Source: Candidatus Latescibacterota bacterium (lineage in GTDB: Bacteria; Latescibacterota; UBA2968). Taken from it: DNA of 64,000 bases. The stretch is taken from contig JAGWBW010000001.1 of NCBI GenBank assembly GCA_021295695.1, forward strand, positions 8,164-72,163, in the 5' to 3' direction. Position numbers and translations under genes: made by a program. Below are positions 53,290 through 61,890 of this stretch, piece after piece. Position 1 is the first letter of the stretch; each line of letters begins with the position of its first letter. The notes beneath the pieces are model-generated. The model was not told the DNA's origin. It ran no database searches and saw only the letters and a program-made list of their open reading frames with translations.

Positions 53290-54495
53290 TCAACGTCGGG
53301 GAATGATGAGGTGATGTTGTCTGTACATCGCGTGCCGGGGAACGACTTGCGATGCAGCAGGTGAGTGACGGGTTTTGTTTCGAGTATTCGTCCGTCCTAT
53401 ACCAATGAGCACACCTGTCGCGGAGAGTGTAAACATCAAGGATGAACCACCGTAGCTGATAAAGGGAAGGGGAAGTCCCGTGACAGGCAGCAACCCGGTA
53501 GCCACACCCATGTTGATCAGAGCATAAATCAGAATCGTAATGGTAATACCAGAAGCGAATAGAAAACCAAAGGTATCAGGGGCTTTGCGGGCAATGCGAA
53601 ATCCGCACCGCCCAAAAATTAAAAATAAAATTAAAACGAGCATGGTGCCCCACAAACCGAGCTCTTCACCCACAATACTAAATACAAAATCGGTATGAGG
53701 CTCGGGCAAAAAGAAATATTTTTGCTGGCCCTGTCCCAGGCCCGTGCCCCAAAATCCACCACTGCCCAGGGCGAGAAGGGATTGCGCGAGGTGATAGCCC
53801 GTATTTTGTACATCGTCGCTGGGAAAGAGAAAGGTCATCACGCGCTCGCGGCGATACCCAAAAACAAAAACAATCACATACAAAATGGGCAAAAGACCCG
53901 CGCACGTTGCCATAAGATGTCGCAACCGCACACCGCCAAGATAGAGCATCAATGCACAGGTTATCCCAATCGCCACCGCTGTACCCAAATCGGGTTGTAT
54001 CAAAATCATCACCATTGCCGTGCCGATTACCACGGCATGGGGTAAAAAGCCCGATTTGAAATTTTCAATCACTTCCTGGCGGCGCGTCAGGGAATCGGCC
54101 AGGTAAAGTACCAGCACCACGCGCATCATATCGGCGGGTTGGAATTGCCCTCCCGGCAATGGTATCCATCGATACGCACCTCTCACTTTGCCAATGCCAA
54201 ATAACTTGAGGATGAGTACCACGAGCAAAAAACCAAAAGCTATTACCAATATCAAACGCGCTTTTTTTCGCCAGACTCGATAATCTATGTGAATTAGCAG
54301 AACCATCACCGCCAGACTGATGGCCATGCGAATGGCCCAGCGGTTGAGAAAAAAATTGCTGTTGTCAAATCGCAGTTGCGCCAATCCAGAACTGGCACTA
54401 TACACCATCACCGTACCAAAGCCCACCAGCATAACCACAATGAGTAGGAGCAAGATCCAGGTTCGATCATCTCTTTGTTCGTTTGTCAGTGTCAT
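53290..54495 (-). CDS. ftsW: Lipid II polymerase FtsW
   Basis: A 401-residue SEDS glycosyltransferase with about ten membrane helices. Motifs: RWIPLPGGQFQPADMMRVVLVLYLAD, MILIQPDLGTA with the catalytic Asp, QSLLALGSGGFWGTGLGQGQQK and PLPFISYGGSSLMF. It polymerises lipid II at the septum together with FtsI. It starts 12 bases after murF; mraY and murD, often between these genes, are missing. Confidence 0.94.
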   Translation of the reverse strand: MTLTNEQRDDRTWILLLLIVVMLVGFGTVMVYSASSGLAQLRFDNSNFFLNRWAIRMAISLAVMVLLIHIDYRVWRKKARLILVIAFGFLLVVLILKLFGIGKVRGAYRWIPLPGGQFQPADMMRVVLVLYLADSLTRRQEVIENFKSGFLPHAVVIGTAMVMILIQPDLGTAVAIGITCALMLYLGGVRLRHLMATCAGLLPILYVIVFVFGYRRERVMTFLFPSDDVQNTGYHLAQSLLALGSGGFWGTGLGQGQQKYFFLPEPHTDFVFSIVGEELGLWGTMLVLILFLIFGRCGFRIARKAPDTFGFLFASGITITILIYALINMGVATGLLPVTGLPLPFISYGGSSLMFTLSATGVLIGIGRTNTRNKTRHSPAASQVVPRHAMYRQHHLIIPRR

Positions 54496-54507
54496 AGCTG
54501 ACGCGCC

Positions 54508-55884
54508 CTACATTTCAAATCCCAACGCTGTAACTATTCTTTCCATTGCAATGCCGCGTGATCCCTTGATGAGCATCAAGTCTCCGGGTTTCAAATAAGC
54601 CTGCAATGCCCCGGTTAACGCATCCTGGTCTGCATAAGCCCACGCCTGATCTATACCTGCTTCGCGCCCCCCTTCAACGACCACCGGTGCCAGGTCACCC
54701 AATGCGAAAAGTGCGTCAATGTGGCGATTGCCCGCTTCGCGCCCCAACGCCCGATGTGCGTCGTGGGTCATTGCCCCTAATTCGCGCATATCGCCCACCA
54801 CTGCGACCCGCCGACCATCCACCTCAATTTGTGATAGGGTCTCAAGTGCTGCCCGCATCGACGCGGGATTGGCGTTGTACGTGTCGTTGATCATGCGAAT
54901 CCCATTGTGTTCCAGCACCTGGCTTCTCAGTTTGGTCAGCGTAAAATTTTCAAGTGCTTTTGCCGCATCTTGTAGGGGCACATTGAGTGCCCAACCTGCT
55001 GTTGCAGCCATTAGCGCGTTATACACATTGTGCTTGCCCGGAATTGACAGGTGAAAAGAATGGCCCTGTAGAGAGAAATGACCAAAGCCCTTCTGATCCA
55101 GTTTGAGTCCCTCCCCACGAAACTGACATATCTGCTCGATGCCAATGCCCAGGAGTCTCCCCTTAACTTTTGCTTGCTCCTTGGACAAAAACAGGTCATC
55201 GAGATTCAAGATAGTCATAGAAGACTCGTCTAGATATTCCAGAAGTTCCCCTTTGGCTTTTGCCACACCCTCTACAGAGCCGAAAAACTCGATATGTGCT
55301 GGTCCGATATTGGTTATCATGCCGATGGTCGGTTGCGCAATTTCGCACAGATAGCGCATGCCACCGCGTTCGGTAATGCCCATTTCAATAACTGCGACAT
55401 CGCAATGTGCCGACAGGTTAAATAAGGTGAGCGGCACTCCCAGTCTGTTATTGAGATTTCCCCGTGTCGCCAAAACCCGATACCGCGTGTTCAAAACAGC
55501 AGCGACCATATCTTTGGTCGTGGTTTTGCCACTGCTACCCGTAATGCCAATAACGGGAATGTCGAAACGCCTGCGATAAAACCGCGCCAGATCGCCCAGG
55601 GCTAAATCAGGTGCATCGACGACGATCAGAGCTTGCCACGATTCTCGAGCACCAGATCGGGCGACCACTGCAGCACAGGCTCCCCTGGCAAATGCAGCGT
55701 CCAAAAATTGGTGACCATCGACCTTTTCACCGGGCAGTGCAAAGAAAATTTCGCCCGGTTTGAGTGTCCGCGTATCAATACTGACTCCTGTTGGCACAAT
55801 AGCGGTGGGATCACCCTGTCCGGTCCAGTGGCCTCGGGTTGATTCAATTACATCTGATAGCGTTAATCCTTCCATATAACCCAT
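54508..55884 (-). CDS. murF: UDP-MurNAc-tripeptide-D-Ala-D-Ala ligase
   Basis: A 458-residue Mur ligase: ITGSSGKTTTKDM ATP site, NRLGVPLTLF and GIRMINDTYNANPASMRAALETL. It adds D-Ala-D-Ala to the UDP-linked tripeptide. The ATG at 55884 overlaps the murE stop by one base, giving TGATG and translational coupling; the frame is open slightly upstream. Confidence 0.95.
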   Translation of the reverse strand: MGYMEGLTLSDVIESTRGHWTGQGDPTAIVPTGVSIDTRTLKPGEIFFALPGEKVDGHQFLDAAFARGACAAVVARSGARESWQALIVVDAPDLALGDLARFYRRRFDIPVIGITGSSGKTTTKDMVAAVLNTRYRVLATRGNLNNRLGVPLTLFNLSAHCDVAVIEMGITERGGMRYLCEIAQPTIGMITNIGPAHIEFFGSVEGVAKAKGELLEYLDESSMTILNLDDLFLSKEQAKVKGRLLGIGIEQICQFRGEGLKLDQKGFGHFSLQGHSFHLSIPGKHNVYNALMAATAGWALNVPLQDAAKALENFTLTKLRSQVLEHNGIRMINDTYNANPASMRAALETLSQIEVDGRRVAVVGDMRELGAMTHDAHRALGREAGNRHIDALFALGDLAPVVVEGGREAGIDQAWAYADQDALTGALQAYLKPGDLMLIKGSRGIAMERIVTALGFEM

Positions 55885-57338
55885 CACCCCACTTTGCACT
55901 TGAGTATTTCCCGTGCAACTTCCCGATCGTCAAAAGGGGTTTTAATCCCATTAATTTCCTGATAATTTTCATGCCCCTTGCCCGCAATGAGCACGAAGTC
56001 GCCCGCTCGCGCTTTTGCAATGGCCTTTTCAATTGCCCGTCGGCGATTGGGTTCAACGATGTGCGGGGCATCGCCCAGGCCGGGCAAAATATCGGCAATG
56101 ATGGCATTGGGGTCTTCAGTGCGAGGATTGTCTGATGTCACTACAGATAGATCGGCCAATCGCGCCGATAGGTCACCCATCACAGGGCGCTTGCCCTTGT
56201 CGCGGTCCCCGCCGCACCCAAATACGCAAATCAATTGTCCTCGGGCAAATGCGCGCGCGGTTTGAAGCACATTTTTTAGTCCATCTGGCGCGTGTGCATA
56301 ATCGACAAATACCCCAAAATTTTGCCCACAATCAATGCCTTCAAAACGACCCGGAATCCGAATTTCTCGCAATGCATCTGTGATGATGTCAGGTTTGATC
56401 TCCAATGCGAGGCCAGCAGTGACAGCCGCAGTGGCATTGTACAGTTGAAAATCACCCCGAAGTTCCAGTTCCAGGTCCATCAGTCCGTGTGGTGTTTGCA
56501 AGCAAAGTCGCGTACCGTCTTGTGAAGTGCTACCCTCTAAAATGCGCACTGTCGCATCTTCTGCGCGTCCATAGCGCAACAAGTGTGCCGAACATTTTTG
56601 CATCAATATTTTTGATGCTGCGTCGTCTGTATTGACGACTGCATAAGCATCCGATCTGAGATTGTCAAAGAGCCGTGCCTTGGCAGCTAAATAGGCGTCA
56701 GGCGTGTTGTGATAATCCAGATGATCGCGCGTCAGGTTGGTAAATACCGCAACTTCATAATCAATGTCCAACACGCGGTTTTGCGCCAGTCCGTGTGAGG
56801 TCACTTCCATCGCGGCTGACCGGCATCCCGCATCAACCATTGCGCGAAACATACGGTGTAAGTCGTGTGCCTGCGGCGTAGAATTGTGCGATATTTCGCG
56901 TGTTGTGCCGAGGTCGTGTTCAATAGTTCCAATCAAACCCGGTGCAAAACCAGCCGCATCAAGCACCGCGCGGATGAGATAAACGGTCGATGTTTTGCCA
57001 TTGGTGCCCGTAACACCGATCATTTTCAACTGTTCACTCGGCTTGTTGTAAAAACGACGGGCAATATGTGCAAGTGCGCGGTGCGTGTTGGTCGTTTGAA
57101 CAAAAGCCGTATCCCCTACATCAACATCGCGTTCGGCAACAACGGCTCGAGCACCCGCCTGAATCGCCTGGAAAATAAATGGATGTCGATCTGCAATGTC
57201 GCCATCGGCACTGAGCGCGACAAATACATCGCCTTCTTTGACACCCCCCGAATGGGTTGCAATACCCCCGATATTGGGATTATTTCCGCGTACCCTCACG
57301 ACATCTGGCACGTCGGATAGCAATTCTCGCAGGCGCAT
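55884..57338 (-). CDS. murE: UDP-MurNAc-L-Ala-D-Glu:meso-diaminopimelate ligase
   Basis: A 484-residue Mur ligase with ATP site GVTGTNGKTSTVYLI and the DNPR motif (TSDNPRTEDP), which selects meso-diaminopimelate rather than lysine. This implies a DAP-type, Gram-negative-style peptidoglycan. It starts three bases after the ftsI stop. Confidence 0.95.
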   Translation of the reverse strand: MRLRELLSDVPDVVRVRGNNPNIGGIATHSGGVKEGDVFVALSADGDIADRHPFIFQAIQAGARAVVAERDVDVGDTAFVQTTNTHRALAHIARRFYNKPSEQLKMIGVTGTNGKTSTVYLIRAVLDAAGFAPGLIGTIEHDLGTTREISHNSTPQAHDLHRMFRAMVDAGCRSAAMEVTSHGLAQNRVLDIDYEVAVFTNLTRDHLDYHNTPDAYLAAKARLFDNLRSDAYAVVNTDDAASKILMQKCSAHLLRYGRAEDATVRILEGSTSQDGTRLCLQTPHGLMDLELELRGDFQLYNATAAVTAGLALEIKPDIITDALREIRIPGRFEGIDCGQNFGVFVDYAHAPDGLKNVLQTARAFARGQLICVFGCGGDRDKGKRPVMGDLSARLADLSVVTSDNPRTEDPNAIIADILPGLGDAPHIVEPNRRRAIEKAIAKARAGDFVLIAGKGHENYQEINGIKTPFDDREVAREILKCKVG

Positions 57339-57341
57339 ATC

Positions 57342-59420
57342 TCAGCTTTCTCGTTTGCATTCGACCGTGCACACTGTTCCCGGTTTTACGGGTACTCCCG
57401 GTTCGGGCGACTGTGCGATCACCCGTCCACTACCCGAAATTTTGATCTGAAACCCCAACTGTGTCAGTTGTGCAACTGCCTGCCGCACGGGTGCTCCGCG
57501 CAAATCGGGCATGTAAAGCGACTCTGGACCTTTGGCTTCTGTGCGGCGATCGGGGGCGGCGATTGGTGCAGAAGCCAAAAACAACGAGACATTATTTTCT
57601 TCAATGTCGATATGCTGTCCAACAACGCGGTCTCCTTCACCCGCAATTTGATAGGTCATTCCCAGGCGTTTCAGAGCATCTGTTGCAGCTTTGCGCGAAA
57701 GGCCCACCAGATGGATGTCGGCGCGTGGAGGCGGAGGTGGCTGCTCATCGAGCAAAGGAGCACTATGGCGCAGAGGGGTTTGCCGCAGGCTCAAAATTCG
57801 CTGTACAATACGTTTGAAAACAGGTGCCGCAACCAGACTTGCCCAGTGAATCCTTTTGGGACTATCTATAGCCACCAGGCACAGCAGTTCGGGGCGTTCG
57901 ACGGGCAAAAACCCCACAAAAGACGGAATGTAGCGATTGGGATCATATCCACGTTGTCCTTCTTTCACTTGCTGCGCTGTTCCGGTTTTTCCGGCGACAC
58001 GAAAACCATGTATGCGCGCATTTTTTCCGGTGCCGTGTTTGACAACACCCTCGAGAAAACTGGTAAGAGTACGCGCTGTTTCAGGCGATATCACCTGTCG
58101 AATTGGTCTGGGCGATCCCTCGGCCGTTGTGGAATCTTTGCGAGAAGCTTTTAAAAAAATACGCGGCGTCATCAATCGCCCCCCATTGGCAATCGCGCTA
58201 TAAGCAGAGGCGACCTGAAGGGCGGTCACGGCGATCTCTTGTCCAATGGAAATGGTTTCGAGAGATCGCGCAGACCACGCATCGGGATGCCGAAGTTGAC
58301 CGCCGACTTCGCCCGGTAAATCCACACCTGTTTTGGAGCCAAAGCCAAACAAGCGTATCTGGCGAAATAAGGGACCTTTTTCCACTTTACGCGCAATTTT
58401 AGCTGTGCCGATATTGCTCGATTCTTCCATCACTTCTCGCACGGTCAGCCAGCCGCTGGGATGAGAATCTCGAAGCACCTTGCCGCCAGCAATACGCATT
58501 CTGCCATTTTCACAGAAAATTTTATCTTCTGGCTCAACCAAACCGGCTTCAAGCGCGGCGGCAAATGCTACAATCTTAAAGGTCGAACCTGGCTCGAACT
58601 GATCGGTCGCCGCCCGATTGCGCCGTACCCAGAGTTCTGATTTTGAAAAATCATTTGGATCGTAAAAAGGCGCGTTTGCCAGTGCTAAAATTTCGCCTGT
58701 ATGGGGTTCTATCACAATGGCGATGCCGCTTTTGGCATCGAATTTCTGCATGCCTTTTAGCAATTCTTCTTCTGCAATGGCCTGATAATCGACATCGATG
58801 GTGAGGGTGATATCATCGCCATTTTTTGGCATCTGTCGAACTGCGCCGAGCGTGCTGAGCATTTGACCTCGCGCATCAACGCGTGCGGATAATTCCCCTG
58901 GTTCACCTCTCAAGGTTGGATTAAAAGCGCGTTCAATCCCTTCAATTCCCAGGCCATCGGTATCGGTATATCCCAATACCTGACCCGCCAGAGTCCCCAT
59001 GGGATAATTGCGCCGCATCTCGACAATGCGACCGATCCCTTCTGGCAATCCGGCAGGCGCATCAATGACCTGACGAGCGAGCCATACGAAGGAGCGCGAT
59101 TGATCGACCTTTTTCAGGAGAGCTGCTTCATCGTGCCCAGACTGTCGAGAAAACCGAACGGCGAGCGCGCGCAGGCTGTCCTTATCGGATATTTGATTGA
59201 GAAAGAACGATTGAGATTCGAAATTTGTCGCCATTACTCGGCCGCGCCGGTCAAAAATGCGTCCTCTTTCTGCCAGTAGAACCCGTTTCTTGACATGCTG
59301 ACTGCGCGCTTGATCTGTGTATGCCTCTACTGACCAGATTTGTAGAGAAACCAGTCGAAACGCCAAAAGTAGCGCGAATCCCATACCGAAAAGCGCAATT
59401 ATTCTTAAGCGGATATTCAT
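57342..59420 (-). CDS. ftsI: Septal transpeptidase FtsI (PBP3-like) with two PASTA domains
   Basis: A 692-residue class B penicillin-binding protein. A membrane anchor at the N-terminus (IIALFGMGFALLLAFRLV) and a pedestal with GRIFDRRGRVMA are followed by the transpeptidase motifs SxxK in GSTFK, SSN in EESSNIGT and KTGTA. C-terminal repeats (IHLVGLSRKAATDALKRLGM and YMPDLRGAPVRQAVAQLTQLG) are PASTA domains. It cross-links septal peptidoglycan with FtsW. Its ATG overlaps the ftsL stop (TAATG). Confidence 0.94.
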   Translation of the reverse strand: MNIRLRIIALFGMGFALLLAFRLVSLQIWSVEAYTDQARSQHVKKRVLLAERGRIFDRRGRVMATNFESQSFFLNQISDKDSLRALAVRFSRQSGHDEAALLKKVDQSRSFVWLARQVIDAPAGLPEGIGRIVEMRRNYPMGTLAGQVLGYTDTDGLGIEGIERAFNPTLRGEPGELSARVDARGQMLSTLGAVRQMPKNGDDITLTIDVDYQAIAEEELLKGMQKFDAKSGIAIVIEPHTGEILALANAPFYDPNDFSKSELWVRRNRAATDQFEPGSTFKIVAFAAALEAGLVEPEDKIFCENGRMRIAGGKVLRDSHPSGWLTVREVMEESSNIGTAKIARKVEKGPLFRQIRLFGFGSKTGVDLPGEVGGQLRHPDAWSARSLETISIGQEIAVTALQVASAYSAIANGGRLMTPRIFLKASRKDSTTAEGSPRPIRQVISPETARTLTSFLEGVVKHGTGKNARIHGFRVAGKTGTAQQVKEGQRGYDPNRYIPSFVGFLPVERPELLCLVAIDSPKRIHWASLVAAPVFKRIVQRILSLRQTPLRHSAPLLDEQPPPPPRADIHLVGLSRKAATDALKRLGMTYQIAGEGDRVVGQHIDIEENNVSLFLASAPIAAPDRRTEAKGPESLYMPDLRGAPVRQAVAQLTQLGFQIKISGSGRVIAQSPEPGVPVKPGTVCTVECKRES

Positions 59421-59734
59421 TATCGACTCAAATACAAATTTTTCGGTGGCTCACTTGGGAACACCATCCCCAATTCTCGAACGGCAATATCGCGAATGCG
59501 ATTGCTCTGCTTCAAACTCGCTGTGCGTGCGAGGAGTCGCTCTTGCTGATGCAAAAGGTTTTTTCGCTCAGCACGCAACCGATCAATTTCACGTCCCTGA
59601 CTCTGAGTTTGCACATGTCCCCACATATAAATCAGCAATCCCGCAACGAGGAGAATGACCGATAAAAAACCAGAGCGATAAATCCCCCAGGGTGGGCGTG
59701 GTTCCGAAGTCACGACAGAGGTCCTCGATGGCAT
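59420..59734 (-). CDS. ftsL: Cell division protein FtsL
   Basis: A 104-residue bitopic protein: short cytoplasmic part, one helix (SGFLSVILLVAGLLIYMWGH) and a periplasmic coiled coil (REIDRLRAERKNLLHQQERLL), ending in the typical IRDIAVRELGM. It bridges FtsB/FtsQ and FtsWI. Overlaps rsmH by 25 bases. Identified mainly by position and architecture because FtsL sequences diverge strongly. Confidence 0.85.
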   Translation of the reverse strand: MPSRTSVVTSEPRPPWGIYRSGFLSVILLVAGLLIYMWGHVQTQSQGREIDRLRAERKNLLHQQERLLARTASLKQSNRIRDIAVRELGMVFPSEPPKNLYLSR

Positions 59735-60684
59735 AACCAGGGCTGAGCGGAAACACCGAGACGTTGTGCCACGCGAAGCGTTGCGCTGCGTGCCCGTGGG
59801 TTTTGGGCGATTTCCACCCGATTTGGTCGAATGACTCGCTTTTTCGGCAAGGTCAATACGGGCACACGATCACAGGCACATATGGGCAGATCAACAGGCC
59901 CGATACAATCGCGCGTGCCCAGTCCAAAAATCCGTTTGACAGCGCGGTGTTCCAGCGAATGATAAGACAAAACGCCAATGCGCCCCCCGGGTTTGAGCAG
60001 GTCAATAGCCGTTTGGAGCGCGTCTTCAAGATGTGTCAATTCGTCGTTCACCTCAATGCGAAGTGCCTGAAATACTCGCGCAAGGGTCTTTTGTTTTCGA
60101 GGCCCATAGCTGTGCCGCACAATTACATCGGCCAGGTCGTCCGTATAATTAAGAGGTCTGTTTTCACAGATTGCTCGGGCAATGCGGGCAGCAGCGCGTT
60201 CTTCACCATACGTTTTGATGACCTGGGTCAAATTTTTCTGCGAATACGAATTAACCACCTCGCGGGCCGTGCATTTTGCATCGGGTCCCATACGCATATC
60301 GAGCGCACCGCGTTGCTGAAAACTGAACCCTCGGTCGGCATTGTCAATCTGGTGAGATGAGAGACCCAGATCAAATACAATGCCCGTGATTGTCGCAAGG
60401 CCCTGTTCTGCCAAAATGTGTCGGAGGTTCCAAAATGGTGCTTGCACTGTATAAACCCGATCTTTGAATGGGGTCAGGCGTTTTGCCGCGACTTCGATGG
60501 CTTTGGGATCGCGGTCAATGCCGATCAATTTGCCATCAGGTCCCAGATGCTTGAGCACAATTTCAGCGTGTCCACCTCCGCCCAGGGTAGCATCGACATA
60601 AATTCCATTGGGATCGGTTATGAGATATTTTGACACATCTGGCCCCAAGATCGGGACGTGATACTCTGGGGCCTTGTTGTGCAT
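59710..60684 (-). CDS. rsmH: 16S rRNA (cytosine1402-N4)-methyltransferase
   Basis: A 324-residue methyltransferase (MraW). SAM motif YVDATLGGGGHAEIVL, IGIDRDPKAI, FDLGLSSHQID and LSYHSLEHRAVKRIF are typical. It methylates C1402 in the ribosomal P site. Second gene of the dcw operon, 77 bases after mraZ. Confidence 0.95.
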   Translation of the reverse strand: MHNKAPEYHVPILGPDVSKYLITDPNGIYVDATLGGGGHAEIVLKHLGPDGKLIGIDRDPKAIEVAAKRLTPFKDRVYTVQAPFWNLRHILAEQGLATITGIVFDLGLSSHQIDNADRGFSFQQRGALDMRMGPDAKCTAREVVNSYSQKNLTQVIKTYGEERAAARIARAICENRPLNYTDDLADVIVRHSYGPRKQKTLARVFQALRIEVNDELTHLEDALQTAIDLLKPGGRIGVLSYHSLEHRAVKRIFGLGTRDCIGPVDLPICACDRVPVLTLPKKRVIRPNRVEIAQNPRARSATLRVAQRLGVSAQPWLCHRGPLS

Positions 60685-60761
60685 AACTTATTGTTTTTAA
60701 TTTTGTTGTCGATAATTCGAATATTTATTCCAAATATTTATTCCAAATATTGGAATATTCT

Positions 60762-61208
60762 TTACCATTCTAATTTTTCTGCTATGGCTTCTATATCGAC
60801 GTCGTTTTGAACTTCGTTATACTTATCGGGATCCCAAATTTCAATACAATCCACAACGCCTGTCAGCGTTGCGCGATCTGTAATACCGACCAAATCCAGA
60901 TGCTTTCGTGGAATCAATGCGCGCCCCTGGCGGTCGAGTTTTACCTCATATGCACGCCCCGCCATTGCCCTAACTAATTGTCTTTCATTGCGTTGCGAGT
61001 GTCCCAGGTCGCGAAGTTGATCCATGCGCCGCCGCCATTCATAAGGATCAAATGCCATCAAATAGTCATCAAACAACTTCGTGACGATAATGGAACTTAC
61101 GCCATTGGGTAGTGCGTTCCGCAATGGTGCAGGGACAATTAAGCGGCCCTTAGCATCCAGGGGGATATTTTCAAATTCGCCAAAAAATGTGGGGCGGTTA
61201 TCGGCCAT
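60762..61208 (-). CDS. mraZ: Transcriptional regulator MraZ
   Basis: A 148-residue protein with two AbrB-like SpoVT/MraZ modules: FENIPLDAKGRLIVPAPLR at the N-terminus and YEVKLDRQGRALIPRKHLDLVG in the second half. It binds short phased repeats in its own promoter and tunes the dcw operon. First gene of the operon; repeated ACCAC boxes lie just upstream. Confidence 0.94.
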   Translation of the reverse strand: MADNRPTFFGEFENIPLDAKGRLIVPAPLRNALPNGVSSIIVTKLFDDYLMAFDPYEWRRRMDQLRDLGHSQRNERQLVRAMAGRAYEVKLDRQGRALIPRKHLDLVGITDRATLTGVVDCIEIWDPDKYNEVQNDVDIEAIAEKLEW

Positions 61209-61270
61209 CTGAGAAGCCTGAGGGAGATAAATTATTATTTTACAAAGTGATATAACAAAAATTTTCAGTC

Positions 61271-61297
61271 ACCACAACCCACCACAATATACCACCT
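61271..61297 (-). promoter_or_regulatory. Likely MraZ operator, three 10-bp-phased repeats
   Basis: ACCAC occurs at 61271, 61281 and 61291 (GTGGT on the minus strand), exactly one helical turn apart. They overlap the predicted transcription start. Phased G-rich boxes are the known binding mode of MraZ. Confidence 0.65.
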
Positions 61298-61302
61298 GGC
61301 TT

Positions 61303-61331
61303 AAATTAGTAATTCGCGTTTCAAAAGTCAA
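61303..61331 (-). promoter_or_regulatory. Predicted promoter of the dcw operon
   Basis: On the minus strand TTGACT (61331-61326), 17 bases, TAATTT (61308-61303), leaving a leader of about 90 bases before mraZ. Confidence 0.6.
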
Positions 61332-61423
61332 TTGTTTTATGTAGAAAAATAGGTTATTTATATCTATGCGTTATTGTGACGTCTTTTGAGGGAATTTTGG
61401 AAGGACCTCTTTGGAACTCTATT

Positions 61424-61765
61424 ATGAAAAAACTGCTCCTCTGGTGCCTTTTGCTCAGTGCGGTTGGATGCGCGATCGCTCCATCGCCAAAGCTATCGGA
61501 TAAGAAATTTATTGAGCTATTTTCAGATGCGATGGAACTCCACCGCCGTTATGTACACGCACCCGACTCGCTACTGGTGGAACGAAAAAAATTGTTCAAA
61601 CGCCATGGTGTTACACAAGGCGATATTGAGAAATTTCTCAAAGATCGTCGGGATCACCCCGAAAAATGGGATGCGCTCATTGCCCTGATTCAGCAGCGAT
61701 TTGGCGAGAACGCAGAGCGTGAGATGAAGGGATTTCAAAAGACGGGAAAGACAGGTGAGAGATGA
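61424..61765 (+). CDS. Small lipoprotein, DUF4296-like
   Basis: A 113-residue lipoprotein: MKKLLLWCLLLSAVGC, with Cys16 as the lipidated residue. The mature helical part (KFIELFSDAMELHRRYVHAP, then DSLLVERKKLFKRHGVTQGDIEKFL) resembles DUF4296 proteins of Bacteroidota, in which a helical domain is followed by a xxYGxxxxxFexxl-like segment. Function unknown. The ATG at 61424 has no strong ribosome-binding site; it is divergent from mraZ. Confidence 0.6.
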   Translation: MKKLLLWCLLLSAVGCAIAPSPKLSDKKFIELFSDAMELHRRYVHAPDSLLVERKKLFKRHGVTQGDIEKFLKDRRDHPEKWDALIALIQQRFGENAEREMKGFQKTGKTGER

Positions 61766-61774
61766 CAGGGCCTC

Positions 61775-61798
61775 ACACAAAGACACAAGGACACAAAG
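61775..61798. repeat. Three near-perfect octamer repeats
   Basis: ACACAAAG-ACACAAGG-ACACAAAG just after the lipoprotein stop codon. Confidence 0.8.
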
Positions 61799-61831
61799 AA
61801 GCGAGAGGCTGGGGAGTTGGTTAGAAATAAA

Positions 61832-61861
61832 AAAATCCCCCACATTTTTGCGGGGGATTTT
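61832..61861. terminator. Bidirectional intrinsic terminator
   Basis: AAAATCCCCC (61832-61841), 10-base loop, GGGGGATTTT (61852-61861), A-run on the left and T-rich right side, between the convergent lipoprotein and rseP genes. Confidence 0.9.
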
Positions 61862-61890
61862 GTCGTTCAATCTCTGGTATATCAAGAGCT

